From Saccopteryx bilineata (lineage: Eukaryota; Chordata; Mammalia; Chiroptera; Emballonuridae): a stretch of DNA of 64,000 nt. The notes under the pieces were generated by a model. That model saw only the letters and a program-made list of their open reading frames with translations, did not search any database and had not been told where the DNA came from. Numbering within the stretch: position 1 is the first letter of the stretch; every line of letters begins with the position of its first letter. Of this stretch, positions 44,598 through 55,811 are shown one piece after another. Both the position numbers and the translations under genes were made by a program. The stretch spans positions 133,292,266-133,356,265 of the forward strand of contig NC_089491.1 in assembly GCF_036850765.1 (NCBI RefSeq). Direction: 5' to 3'.

Positions 44598-45329
44598 CAC
44601 TAAAAATATCACTGGTCCTGGCCAGTTGCCTCAGTGGTAGAGTGTTGGCCTGGTATGTGGAAGTCCTGGGTTTGATTCCCAGGCAGGGCACACAGAAGCG
44701 CCCATCTGCTTCTCCATTCCTCCCCCTCTACTTCCTCTACTTCCTCTCCTTCCTCTCTTTTTCCCTCCCACAGCCAAGGCTCCACTGGAGCAAAGTTGGC
44801 CCAGGCACTGAGGACGGCTCCAGTTGCATCAGAGCAATGCCCCAGATGGGCAGAGCATCGCCCCATAGTGGGCATTCTGGGTAGATCCCGGTCAGGCGCA
44901 TGTGGGAGTCTGACTGCCTTCCTGCTTCTCACTTCAGAAAAATACAAATAAATAAATAAATAAAAATATCACTGTACTCACCATTTTACTACAAAGAAGC
45001 ACTTCATGGCTTCTCTTTGGTATAGTCAAACTGCCAGCATCACTACTTTTGTCCTGTGGGGCCTTATTTAATAAAATACAGGTTACTTGATAAAAAAACA
45101 ACAACAACACTGCAATACAGTGACTGCAGATCTGTTAACCAAATGACAAAGACTCTGTAGCATATACAGTGTGGATATACTGGACAAAGGGATGACCTAC
45201 ATCTCAGGCATGCCAGTCAGAGCAGCATGCAATTTAAAACTAATGAACTGTTTATTTCTGGCATTATCCATTTAAATGGCTGAGTTGGGTAACTGAAACT
45301 ACGGAAAGAGAAAGGGTGAACTACTACTG
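44598..45329 (+). mobile_element. Tigger-type MITE, 3' half, split by a SINE
   Basis: tgtactcaccattttactac onwards runs parallel to 56444-56813 (same gacaaagggatgacctacat phrase) and ends AACTACTACTG, the inverted terminus. Confidence 0.8.
44613..44958 (+). mobile_element. SINE, type A, nested in the Tigger copy
   Basis: Duplication AAAAATATCACTG on both sides. (AAAT)n tail. Confidence 0.93.
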
Positions 45330-45334
45330 TACTA

Positions 45335-45760
45335 CATTCAATAATGTTAGGTTTGGGATCAGGGCTCCTTTAGATTCAAGGCCCCTTTAAAACTTAAATT
45401 CCCCTCACCCAACTTCCCACTAGGGCAGCTTCTTCATTAGCATCTCTCTCACCCAACCTCAACCTCCCCCTCCCCTTAAGCAACACCCCTCATGCTGGGA
45501 AGGTTCTGGGAAGTATCCCTGGGACAAGGACACTGGGAGGGACCTAAGAGTTGGGAAAGGGAGACAGTCTGTGACCAAGGCCACAAGCCAGGATATGCTA
45601 ATCTGGGCATGTCCAGATACACCCAACCCTATGCCAGCAAATGCCTGCAGCAACCTTTTTATCAGACACCCACTTCTTGCAGCTCTCTGCTGATGCCGCT
45701 AGGGTCTCAGCCCACCTGTTTTGCAGATACATAAATAATTTCTTATAAAACCCATCAGGT
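45335..45760. other. Unclassified repeat-like DNA
   Basis: GC-richer block with atgctaatctgggcatgtcc and an AATAA near its end. An LTR fragment is possible, but no LTR family was recognised. Confidence 0.3.
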
Positions 45761-45761
45761 C

Positions 45762-46095
45762 GCCTGACCAGGCAAGTGACGCAGTGAATAGAGCACTGGA
45801 GTTGGATGTAAAGGACCCAGGTTCGAAACCCCGAGGTCGCCAGCTTGAGCCCAGGCCCATGAACTTGAGCGTGGAGTCTCTAGCTTGAGCATGGGATCAC
45901 AGACATGACCCCATGGTCGCTGACTTGAGCCAAGGGTCACTAATTCTGCTGTAGTTCCCTGGTCAAGGCACATATGAGAAAGCAATCGAAGAACAACTAA
46001 GATGCCACAACAAAGAATTGATGTTTCTCATCTCTCTTCCTTCCTCTCTATCTGTCCCTATCTGTCCTCTCTCTGTGTCTCTGTCAAAAAAAACA
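45762..46095 (+). mobile_element. SINE, type C
   Basis: Duplication AAACCCATCAGGTC versus AAACTCATCACGTC. Confidence 0.92.
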
Positions 46096-46274
46096 AAACT
46101 CATCACGTCTTGTGCATCCCTCCTTCAGCTGACCTAACAAGTAAAAGTTGAGCTGTCACAATAAAAAGCTAGAGCTTCACTCAGCTTTTCCATTTTTGCC
46201 TTATAGTTTTAAAAAGCTTAAAAGACCTATTTAAATTTCCCAGTAACCTTTCCCTTTAAAAATCTACCAAAACC

Positions 46275-46645
46275 GGACCTGGTCGGTTGGCTCAGCGGTA
46301 GAGCATCGGCCTGGTGTGCGGGGGACCTGGGCTCGATTCCCGGCTAGGGCACATAGGAGAAGCGCCCATTTGCTTCTCCACACCCCCCTCCCCTTCCTCT
46401 CTGTCTCTCTCTTACCCTCCCGCAGCCAAGGCTCCATTGGAGCAAAGATGGCCCGGGCACTGGGGATGGCTCCTTGGCCTCTGCCCCAGGCGCTAGAGTG
46501 GCTCTGGTCGCGGCAGAGCGACACCCCAGAGGGGCAGAGCATCGCCCCTGGTGGGCGTGCCGGGTGGATCTCGGTTGGGCGCATGCGGGAGTCTGTCTGA
46601 CTGTCTCTCCCTGTTTCCAGCTTCAGAAAAATACAAAAAAAAAAA
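46275..46645 (+). mobile_element. SINE, type A
   Basis: Duplication AATCTACCAAAACC on both sides. Last SINE before the LARP4 3' UTR. Confidence 0.94.
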
Positions 46646-47073
46646 AAAATCTACCAAAACCCTTTAGCTTTAGGGTTTGATACAATCAAAGAAAAGATGT
46701 AATTGAAAAGGTAAAGGAAACCTTTTTAAAAGTCCAGAATTTCTATACTCAAATCAGGCCATAATCTGATCAATTAAAGCAAAATCCTTGAGCTGCACAC
46801 TGCCCTATAATTTTTCCCCTTCAATAACTGCCTCTCACGCTAAAATTACATAAGAAAACCCCAGAATCATAAAGCTGAATCGTACAGCTCTCTGCCCTCA
46901 CTTTACAGACGCAATATCACATATCTTGCCGGCCCAAAACAAAAAACTGCTGAGACCAGAAGAGTGATGGCACTAGAGTGGACAACATATAAATTATTGA
47001 AAAGTAAATATAAGTACTCATTAGATATAAACCACCAGGAGAAAGAAAACCAGTAGTCCTGCTTTTAAATAAT

Positions 47074-47079
47074 TTTATT
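47074..47079 (-). terminator. LARP4: Candidate distal LARP4 polyadenylation signal
   Basis: AATAAA on the minus strand is followed about 20-50 nt later by GGTTTTCTTTCTCCTGGTGG, a U/GU-rich downstream element. It lies about 430 nt before the first SINE of the spacer, so it is the last plausible signal of the repeat-free block. Confidence 0.45.
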
Positions 47080-47403
47080 TTTTCTAATTTTTGTTAATTA
47101 ATTTCCCATAGCACCTTGGCAACGTTGAAAACAAAAATACAAATACAGGATGTACTCATTTTAACATAAAAGGCATGAGCATGTGTCACACCATTTGGGG
47201 GAGGGGGACAGTTTTGACAATAGGAACAAACCTAAGCAATGGACAAAGTAGAAGCCAGATAACTGGTTCTGACCCCCAACCCAAACATTAGATGTCACTC
47301 AAGGAACACCTGAATCAGGAAAAAAAAAATCAATGTGGATATTTCCTTATGCTTTATGCTAATTAATCAGTGTTTTGTGCTACAAAACTGAAAATAAAAC
47401 CCT

Positions 47404-47409
47404 TTTATT
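47404..47409 (-). terminator. LARP4: Candidate LARP4 polyadenylation signal (proximal of the distal pair)
   Basis: AATAAA on the minus strand lies within ATAAATAAAAGGG and is followed by a U/GU-rich stretch (GGGTTTTATTTTCAGTTTTG). This is a good signal plus downstream element. Confidence 0.45.
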
Positions 47410-49157
47410 TATAAGCTTGTTGGTATCTGAGTTATACTTTTAGGAATCGTCTACTTAGCAACTCATAAGAAGTCTTCAGCTTAAAAATAACTTTAAATTA
47501 TTTAATAATCAGATGAATTTGAAAGAGAATTTACTCTCAACTTGAAAACAAATTTTCTTTCAACTTCTTAAAATGTTCTCATTCAGCTAACAAAAACTGA
47601 AATGTCTATGTATCTTCTTGGAAGCTCAGACAAGCTAAATTAGCATACACCAAAGAGCCTGAAGTTAAAACCGCCTTCGCATAATTAAGAATTAAAAAAA
47701 AATCTTTTAAAAGGAATATACTGTCCTTTCGTGTATTTTATCTATTCTGTAAAAACTAAAATGGAAACTTTAAAAATATGGTTAATATATATGGCCAACA
47801 GAAACATCAAAGACTTAACCCCAGTTTTGTTCAATGGTATCAAAGTAAAACTAGTGGACATTTAAGTCAAAAGACAAATATTAAGGCCATAATTAAGAAA
47901 TCTAGAGGAAGTATTTAGTAACTTTTAAATATTATTTTCTGCTCCAGCAGATGCTAATATTCCATCGTAAGCCTTCTGCAAAGCCAGCACAGTTATTTAA
48001 AAAGAGAAAGGAATGTGAAACAATAGTTAAGCTACCTTCATTTTAGGAACCAAAACTAAATTTTAAAACCTGCATGTCATTTGACCACATGCAAATTGAA
48101 GACATAAGATGACAACAACAATAAATCCTATCACTAAAAAATTTTATCTTCTTCCAAAACCCAGTTGAAAATAACTTAGGCAAATCACTCTTTTGAATGC
48201 CAGTGTGTACACTTGCAAAAATGAAGTTACTCCAATGAGAGACAGGCCCCAGACATAATGAAAATCTTAGTTATCAGGCTAGAAAGTGGGAAAAAGGTTT
48301 TGCAATATCTCTATATACTTTCTCTGTGAAGTCCAAGACAGTGAATTTGTGTTACTCTTTCTCTTCATGCAGTAAGAACTATGGCAGAAGATCACTGTAT
48401 CGTACACTCAATATCATTTATGACTACTTTTAGCCTCCAACAGCCCAAGAAAGTGTTAAACCATAAGGGTGAATAAAAAAATTTAAATTCCTTTTTCTAA
48501 AGAAACAAATAAATAGCTGAACTATCATGAATGCCCAACTCTCATCTCAGAGTAATGCTAGGGAAAAACAGCCAACAGTATCACACAACTCATAGGCATC
48601 ATTCAGATATAAACCTTAAATATGTTGTAATAAAATAAATGCTAAATAGATACTGTGAATGTATATATATTTTATATATATACACACACATTTATTCTTC
48701 CCTCTACATCCCATCAAAATGGGAACTATTCGCTGTAATGAGGCAAATTAAATTAAAACAATATATTTTATAAGAAAATTTAAAAGGTCATGTCTTTAAA
48801 TTAAAATCTACTTTCAATAACATTTTGGGGAAAAAGCAAGAATATACTTGCTTTCTTCAAAAAGACTCTTTTCTTGTGTTTTAATTAGAACACTTTGTTT
48901 TTAAAAGTAGAAGTCACACAAGCCTGCATATAATACAAGTGCACTTCTGTGACACATTGTAAAAAGTAATGTTTCATTTCAAGTGCAATAATTAAGTTTG
49001 TAATCCTTGCCAAGTGATTTTTATAAAATGTTTATTCTCTGAAATCCAATGCATTCACAGAGCGTTAACACTTTAAATGTTTACCAACTACAGCATTATC
49101 TAAGTAAACCAAAATAAGCACTTTTATCATAGATATAGTCAATGATTATTAATACTT

Positions 49158-49175
49158 TTATATATATATATATAG

Positions 49176-49224
<49 letters not shown>
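49158..49224. repeat. (TA)n(CA)n compound microsatellite in the LARP4 3' UTR
   Basis: TATATATATATAGATATATA followed by about 20 CA units. A second, interrupted TA/CA cluster lies at 50957-51050 and a short one at 48661-48692. Confidence 0.95.
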
Positions 49225-49225
<1 letters not shown>

Positions 49226-50501
49226 CTAAACTTCCCTCAAATGTCAGCACAGGTAGTTTAATTGCATGTTTCAGCTAGTAAATGATTTAAAAAAATAGTG
49301 TAGAGAAATGATTCTCCTTACTTAAATATCATGTCATCAACCCAACAAATCAAAAGCAATTGCCAAGCTGATTAAGTTACAAAGAAATGATAATTCTGGC
49401 TTGCACAGAAATATGCAGTGTTTTCAAAGATCTGGACAAATCTACTCCAATACAAATCTCCAAAGCTTAACTTAGAGTTGGAAGATGAGTTTCACAGTAA
49501 TGTAATTTTAACCTCCATTTACATTCATTTTAATATATTACTAAGATGTTTACTCTATGTCACAATGGTGCTTTCCAGTGTTCACAATTTACAGTTTCAA
49601 TTTGTACATGTCATTCACTAAGATAAGGGACAGTTATTACTATTACAAACTATCCCTAAAAAGAAAACAAACTCCACCTTACAAGGAACTATGAAAATAA
49701 TATGACTTAAAGCAGATTAACACAACATGGTTTTTAATATTGTAGCCATTTTCTAGACACCAGCATGTAAACTTGCCTATTTAATATGAGTTACAACTTT
49801 ATTCACTGTGAAATTATGTATTAATTTTCTTCAACTATCTTTCTCAACTCAACTCAAAAATCTCCTGACTTATTGGCTCTGTTTTTGTGAATTCCAAACT
49901 ATATTTTTTCTTATTTTTTAAAGGAAAGGGAGGGAAGAGAGGCAATAAACACACTGTAAACAGAAAAAGTTGCCCCAAATTAATTAAGCCTTTTTAAAAA
50001 ATTCTTTTTACTTCTATACTACTTAACACTTTAATAAGAGTCAATTATAATATTTCATTTTTAACACTAACACAAATAAATTACTGTAGAGTCAGTCTGC
50101 CCTACCATTCTGGGATCTAAAGTTCTAAAGACATAAACAGAAGAGTAAAATACTTCCCTGTTCAATTCAGAAATTTAGAACAGGTATGTGATTTGACAAG
50201 AATGGTCAAGGTAGTTAAAAACATACAATTATGCAGGTTGGTTATTTTGCTTTTAAGGGTATTAATCAAAGAACAGAGAGTAACAACTGATGCAACAAAA
50301 AATATTATTTCCTACTTTAGGGGGAGGAAAAAAAATCACAGGCCTATTTAAACCTTTAAAGTCCATCTGACCTTCCTACTCAAATCTAAGACAGATTTTC
50401 AATTATTTAAATAACCCCTATTCTCTCCTTAAGTATCATGCTGATTGGTAGTCACATTTCCAAGTAAAGTCATAGTTTAAAAGCTTCTTGAATGAAATAT
50501 T

Positions 50502-50537
50502 ACACTTGATCTTAGCCAAAAGGCTGAGAAGCGACTG
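50502..50537 (-). pseudogene. Tailless, 3'-truncated U2 snRNA retropseudogene in the LARP4 3' UTR
   Basis: The minus strand reads TCGCTTCTCAGCCTTTTGGC then TAAGATCAAGTGTA. This is the first 35 or so nucleotides of U2 snRNA with one mismatch (CAG for CGG), then it stops. It is flanked by near-identical direct repeats, TGAATGAAATATTA on the left and TGAATGATATTA on the right. They mark L1-type target duplication without a poly(A) tail. Confidence 0.88.
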
Positions 50538-51265
50538 AATGATATTAGTAAGATCAAAAAGAGACTACATATCAAACTGGAAAAATAATCTACTCAAGTA
50601 CGTATTACATTCAGTTTTCAAATAATTTCCTAACAAGACAACAGATTTGGCAGCAGTCACTCTTGCGTACACCCACACCACAACAGGCACCCCAGCCACT
50701 GCTCCGCTTTGCAACACAAGGCCATATAGGCAGAAATGGCATTCTCCAAGCCAAAATTTAAATAGATTAAAAAAAGTAATTTCTAATTTTACAGAAATGC
50801 TTCTTCAAAAAATATTTTCTCTCACTCCCTCATCTCCTATACTGAAGGACATGTAATATGTTTTCCCCCCCAAGCTAAATCTGAACCCTCAAAGTTGATT
50901 CCAGGCAGATCTCTGCACATTAAAATCAAAAACAAAAATAGAAAAATTACATTTTTATATATGTATACACACACACATACATGTATGTGCGTCTGTGTGT
51001 ATATATATATTATATATATATATACACATACACATACACACACACATATATATTTATACTGATTGAAATTCTCCAGCATTTTAAAATCATTTTAGAGATG
51101 AATTTTGGGATTCTACTGCTCACAACTCCAAAATCCAAAATGATTTAAGGATATACTTTCTCCTGTTTCCTTCCTGGTTACCCGCTCCCCTCCAAAGCAG
51201 GTCAACATAGCAACGGCTCAAGTTTAATGGGAAGAGAGAGAGGTGTTTGAATAGTTTTCTTGTTT

Positions 51266-51607
51266 TTACTTTGGTGATCTGGGTGGCACATATTGCTCTT
51301 TGCCATTACGCCGAGTCACTCCCTGAGGTATAGACCTATGGCCAAACTGACGTCTCTGTTCCCTGATTTTTCCAGCTGCTCCCCTGGGAATGGTATTGCC
51401 TCGGAAGCCAGAGTAATCCTTACTAGCCCTTGCTTCTGGCTTCTCGTGTGGTTTCTCAATGGACTTCTCAGGAGCTCCATTTTCTTCATTTTTGGTGGGA
51501 GACACTACATTGTCGTGGCGAAGTTCTCGTAGTGGCTGCACAGGAACTGGAGATGGCTCTTTAGGGGGCTTCTGGCACACTTCAGCATAACTTAGCTTTC
51601 GAGGTTC
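51266..51607 (-). CDS. LARP4: LARP4 last coding exon (113 C-terminal residues and TAA stop)
   Basis: The exon begins EPRKLSYAEVCQKPPKEPSP after the acceptor TTACTTCAAAG|GAACCT. It contains the conserved ASKDYSGFRG and AAGKIREQRRQF segments and ends GKEQYVPPRSPK followed by TAA (51268-51266). It is the best conserved piece of LARP4 in this window. The C-terminal region of human LARP4 has been reported to contact the ribosomal scaffold RACK1; the SYAEVCQKPP motif is shared with the paralogue LARP4B. The ending PPRSPK and the neighbouring DIP2B identify LARP4 rather than LARP4B. The four exons here give 266 residues in one open frame, so this is the active gene, not a processed copy. Confidence 0.96.
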   Translation of the reverse strand, partial: EPRKLSYAEVCQKPPKEPSPVPVQPLRELRHDNVVSPTKNEENGAPEKSIEKPHEKPEARASKDYSGFRGNTIPRGAAGKIREQRRQFGHRSIPQGVTRRNGKEQYVPPRSPK

Positions 51608-51679
51608 CTTTGAAGTAAAGATAAACAAAAAAAATTATGGTTCACATTCTCTACTAAAGTACAAAAAGGATAGTACTGC

Positions 51680-51850
51680 CCTGGTTGGGTAGCTCAGTTG
51701 GATAGAGCATTGTCCCAATACACCACGGTTAGGGGTTTGATCCCTGGTCAGGGCACATAGAACAATCAACCAATGAATGCATAAATAAGTGGAACAACAA
51801 ATCTATGTTTCTCTCTTTCTCTAAAATCAATCAATTAAAAAAAAAATTTT
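51680..51850 (+). mobile_element. SINE, type D, in LARP4 last intron
   Basis: ccctggttgggtagctcagt head, ggtttgatccctggtcaggg box. Confidence 0.9.
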
Positions 51851-51865
51851 TTTTTCAAGTATAAT

Positions 51866-52420
51866 ACCCTGTCTGGATGGCTCTGTTAGTTAAAACATCA
51901 TCCAAAAATGCAGAGGTTGGCCCTGGCTGGTTGGCTCAGTGGTAGAGCATTGGCCTGGCGTGCAGGAGTCCTGGGTTTGATTCCCGGCCAGGGCACACAG
52001 GAGAAGTGCCCATCTGCTTCCCCACTCCTCCCCCTCCCCTTCCTCTCTGTCTCTCTCTTCCCCTCCTGCAGCTAAGGCTCCAATGGAGCAAAGTTGGCCC
52101 AGGCGCTGAGGATGGCTCTGTGGCCTCTGCCTCAGGCGCTAGAATGGCTCTGGTTGCAACAGAGCAATGCCCCAGATGGGCAGAGCATCGCCCCCTGGTG
52201 GGCATGCTGGGTGGATCCCAGTCAGGGGCATGCAGGAGTCTGTCTGACTGCCTCCCTGTTTCCAATTTCAGAAAAATACAAAAAAAAAAAAACCCCAAAA
52301 ACACAAAATGCAGAGGTTGCCAGTTCGATCTCAGTCAGGGCACAAACTGGAACATATTGAAGTTCCTACCTCTGTCTCTCTCCCCACAACCCCCCCCCCC
52401 CCAAATTAATAAACATTAAA
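51866..52420 (+). mobile_element. SINE, type D, split by a type A SINE
   Basis: Halves 51866-51919 and 52305-52420. A C14 run at 52387-52400 precedes its tail. Confidence 0.85.
51920..52304 (+). mobile_element. SINE, type A
   Basis: Exact duplication AAAATGCAGAGGTTG (51905-51919; 52305-52319). Confidence 0.95.
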
Positions 52421-52435
52421 GTGTATCAGTACAGG

Positions 52436-52630
52436 CTCTGGCTGGTGACTGAGTGGATAAAGTGTCGACCGGTGTGCCAGAGGTCGCAGGCTCTATCTAC
52501 CTCCTAGTACAGGGCACATACGAGAAGCAATCAACGAGTGCACAACTAAACGGAACAACTAAGTAAAACAATGAGTTGATGCTTCTATCTCTCCCCCTTC
52601 CTCTCTCTCTCTCAAATCAATGGAAAAAAT
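52436..52630 (+). mobile_element. SINE, type D variant
   Basis: ggctctggctggtgactgag head; caatcaacgagtgcacaact body. Tail split by the next SINE. Confidence 0.8.
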
Positions 52631-52946
52631 AGCCTGACCAGGCAGTGGCGCAGTGGATAGAGCATCAGACTGGGATGTGGAGGACCCAGGTTCAAGACCC
52701 CGAGGTCACCAGCTTGAGCGCGGGCTCATCTGGCTTAAGCAAGGGGTTGCTCGGTCTGCTGAAGGCCCACGGTCAAGGCACATATGAGAAAGCAATGAAC
52801 TAAGGTGTCGCAACAAAAAAACTGATGATTGATGCTTCTCATCTTTGTCCGTTCCTGTCTGTCTGTCCCCAGCTGTCCCTTTCTCTCTCTGTCTCTGTAA
52901 AAAAACAAACAAAAAAACGAATAAAATCTGTTACTTAAAAAAAAAA
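52631..52946 (+). mobile_element. SINE, type C
   Basis: Duplication AAATCAATGGAAAAA (52614-52628 and about 52947-52961). Confidence 0.94.
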
Positions 52947-52992
52947 AAATCAATGGAAAAATAAAGTGTATTAACATGTAATTTTTTTTTTT

Positions 52993-53192
52993 AAATCTTT
53001 TTTTTTTCTTTATTCATTTTTAGAGAGGAGAGAGCGAGGGAGAGAGAGAGAGAGACAGAGAGAGAGAAGTAGGGAGGAGCTGGAAGCATCAACTCCCATA
53101 TGTGCCTTGACCAGGCAAGCCCAGGGTTTCAAACCGGCGACCTCAGCATTTCCAGGTCGAGGCGTTATCCACTGTGCCACCACAGGTCAGGC
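52993..53192 (-). mobile_element. SINE, type B
   Basis: Duplication AACATGTAATTTTTTTT versus AACATGTAATCTTTTTT. Confidence 0.93.
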
Positions 53193-53227
53193 AACATGTA
53201 ATCTTTTTTAAAAAGTACATTTGTTGT

Positions 53228-53415
53228 GCCTGATCTATGGTGGCGCAATGGATAAAGCGTCAACCTGAAATGATGAGGCTGCATGTTCAAAACCCTGGGC
53301 TTGCCCATTCAGGGCACATTTGATAAACAATCAATGAACTAAAGTGAGGCAAGTATGAGTTGATACTTCTTGCTCCCCACTTCCTCTCTGTGTAAAATCA
53401 ATCAAAAAAATCTAT
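53228..53415 (+). mobile_element. SINE, type B/C intermediate, divergent
   Basis: tgcctgatctatggtggcgc head with a gaactaaagtgaggcaagta body. Tail AAAATCAATC. Confidence 0.8.
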
Positions 53416-53419
53416 TTTT

Positions 53420-54430
53420 AAAAAGCATGTTTGTTAAAAAGAATAAAAACTGTTGCAATTTATATATGAAACAAATTTCCCTTGAGGAATTTATCTGAAG
53501 GATTTTCATGTCAGCATTGTTTATTATGAAAAAACAAACAAACAAACACAAAAATCTGGGAATTTAAATTTCTAAAAAGGAAAGACAGATCAAATTAATA
53601 ATGGTCCATCCATCTGATGAAATACAATGGCTTCATTCTCTTTTCCCTGGCTACAAAGAACGCTGAGAAGGACTCGGTAAAAACTGCAACAGAGCAGTTG
53701 AAAATCAATCAAATATTTATAGAAGACTGATTTAAAAGCCGTAATTACCTCAAAAAGAAAGACAACGAGAGTATTGTGAAAATGGGATAAAGCATGTAAA
53801 GTCAAGTCTTTAGCAGTGGTCCTAGCACACACTAGGTATTAAATAATGGACAGTTCTTATTCTATTATTACTATCATAATTAAATCACAAGATAAAATGT
53901 TCTTTATCCTGAAAAAGAAAGAGTTGTACCAAAATGCTACTAGTTATATCAATAAGTGAAAGTATTATAGGTAAATTTTGTGGTTTTTTTCACCTGTTTT
54001 TCTGTATTTTCCTATTATAAAAATGATTCTGGAAATTGAATAAAAATGAGTGGCCCCTCATGGGCTGCACAGACTCGTTAGGCATTATACAAAAAAATTT
54101 TCTCAAGAAGCTCAAAGCCTCTTCATACTAGCCTAAAAATGATACATACAATATAACCTGGATAAGAAAGAAGCTTTACTTAACCACTTAATGACCAGAA
54201 AAAAAGCAATCAAAAGAAATGATGAATAGTAACTTATTTACTTCCTCAACATGGCTTAAATTCCCCATTTCTTCATAGTGACTTTAAACTCCTTCAACTT
54301 TTTTAGGATGTAGGCAGCCCCAATTTGTGCTATTTCCAAATGATTCTGCTATAGCAAAGAGTTACAGGGAAAAAAGTTCTCGTTATTTAACCTACTATTT
54401 TTGGCTCACATGAACTAAATTCATCGTGTT
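53420..54430 (-). other. LARP4: LARP4 intron, mostly unclassified
   Basis: cctagcacacactaggtatt near 53820 may be an MIR end. Nothing else recognisable up to the exon at 54433. Confidence 0.5.
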
Positions 54431-54432
54431 AC

Positions 54433-54601
54433 CTGTAGGGCCCCAGTTACAGATGCATTTATGTTACTATTACATAGTGAAGCAGTATTTGTCCTTGATG
54501 GCTTTGTAGTACTTGGGGAAGAAACTGATATATCTGTCTGGTTGAGGATATCCTTCTGAACAGTGTAATCCTCTATTAGATCCTTTTCTTGCTGAGTTGT
54601 A
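54433..54601 (-). CDS. LARP4: LARP4 coding exon, second from the end
   Basis: This 169-nt exon completes the split serine codon and continues TTQQEKDLIEDYTVQKDILN, then a Ser/Thr/Pro-rich stretch, to end ASVTGALQ. The acceptor is TTTTTTTCTTAG|TACAAC and the donor is CTACAG|GTAACA, phase 0. There is no stop or frameshift. The residues are less conserved than in the last exon, typical of a disordered linker. The 115-nt intron upstream is short for this gene; the 2,825-nt intron downstream has taken up several SINEs. Confidence 0.93.
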
Positions 54602-54716
54602 CTAAGAAAAAAAGAGTTTGACATTAAACTTAGTATAACACACAGAAACAGGTGAGCACATGATCATAAGAAAAAGAAATCTTAATATGGAAGATCTTCT
54701 ATATTGAAACCTGTAC

Positions 54717-54844
54717 CTTAAAGCAGGAGGCTCAGCTGTACACGAAGGACTGGTACTTATATTGAACTGCTGGGCAGAGGCGCAGTCTGTCTGTTCATCC
54801 TCTGCAGGCACTGGGCAACTAACTTGTCTAAACTCTTCATTATC
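54717..54844 (-). CDS. LARP4: LARP4 coding exon, third from the end
   Basis: This 128-nt exon encodes DNEEFRQVSCPVPAEDEQTD and then CASAQQFNISTSPSCTAEPPAL, plus two bases of a serine codon. The acceptor is TTACTTTAAG|GATAAT. The donor TTAAG|GTACAG splits the codon (AG|T) that the next exon completes. Content is acidic and Ser/Thr-rich without a folded domain, as expected for the LARP4 C-terminal region. It joins in frame to the preceding exon, which ends KEK. Only 115 nt separate it from the next exon. Confidence 0.93.
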
Positions 54845-54889
54845 CTTAAAGTAAAAACATATTTAAAAATTGTACTTATAGTGAAGTAC

Positions 54890-55025
54890 AGCATAGGGAC
54901 ATATGGTGTCAGGTGGGTACTAGAATCACCAAGGGGTCACTTCACAACTTACATAAATATCTAACCACTATGCTGTATATAACTGTAATACTGAATGTCA
55001 ACTGTAATTGAATTTAAAAAACTTT
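54890..55025 (+). mobile_element. L1 3' UTR end
   Basis: aaccactatgctgtatataactg ... gtcaactgtaattgaattt is the terminal phrase of older mammalian L1. Confidence 0.7.
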
Positions 55026-55100
55026 TAATGGGGCTTATAAAGACACTTTTCCAAGTAAGGTATATAAATGGCCAACAAGCATATATAAAAAGATGTTCAG

Positions 55101-55462
55101 ACTGACCAGGCAGTGGCACAGGGAATAGAGCATTAGACTGGAACGTGGAGTCCCCAAGTTCAAAGCCCTGAGGTCACCAGCTTGAGCACGGGCTCACCAG
55201 CTTAAGCATAGAGTTGCTGGCTTGAACGTGGGATCATAGACATGGCCCCATGGTCACTAGCTTGAGCCCAAAAGTCGCTGGCTTGAGCAAGGGGTCACTT
55301 GCTCTGCTGTAGCTCTCCAGTCAAGTCACATATGAGAAAGCAATCAATGAACAACTAAGGTGCTGCAACAAAGAATTGATGCTTCTCATCTCTCCCTTCC
55401 TGTCTGTCTGTCCCTATACATCCCTCTCTCTCTCTCTCTCTGTCAAAAAAAAAAAAAAAAAA
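55101..55462 (+). mobile_element. SINE, type C, in the L1
   Basis: Inserted in agatgttca / aaagttcaata of the L1 sequence. Confidence 0.92.
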
Positions 55463-55811
55463 GTTCAATATCATTAGTCATTAGGGAAATGCAATCAAAA
55501 CCACAAGAAACCACTTTACACTCACTAGGATGGCTATCGTCAGTAAGATAGGCAACAATTCAGTGATGATATGGAGATATTGGAACCTTTATATATTGAG
55601 CATGGCAATGTGAAATGGTGTGGCCACTTTGGAAAGTAGTCTGGCAGTTCCTCAAAAAGTTAAACTTAGAGTTATCATAATTCACTCTTGGGTACAAACC
55701 CAAGAGAAAATAAGTACCTGCAAAAAATGTATACACAAATGTTCAGGGTAGCAAACAGTGAGAACAACCTAAATGTTCATCAACTGGTGAATGAATAAAT
55801 AAAATGTGGAA

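Larger units (their letters stand above)
31720..47044. other. Spacer between LARP4 and DIP2B
   Basis: About 15 kb between the LARP4 3' end and the DIP2B promoter. No exon, RNA gene or other promoter was recognised. 31730-32710 is unique-looking AT-rich DNA. Confidence 0.75.
47045..51265 (-). other. LARP4: LARP4 3' untranslated region (about 4.2 kb, distal end approximate)
   Basis: The AT-rich stretch downstream of the LARP4 stop holds no SINE, LINE or DNA-transposon copy except one 36-nt U2 fragment and simple repeats. The next SINE ends at 46645. Such a repeat-free block beside a stop codon is what a long, constrained 3' UTR looks like. Candidate polyadenylation signals on the minus strand are listed separately. 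Several other AATAAA hexamers at about 48692, 49034 and 49796 could give shorter isoforms. Confidence 0.8.

Noticed and set aside
45335..45760. Endogenous retroviral LTR
   Set aside because: No clear TG...CA ends, target duplication or internal retroviral genes; kept only as unclassified.
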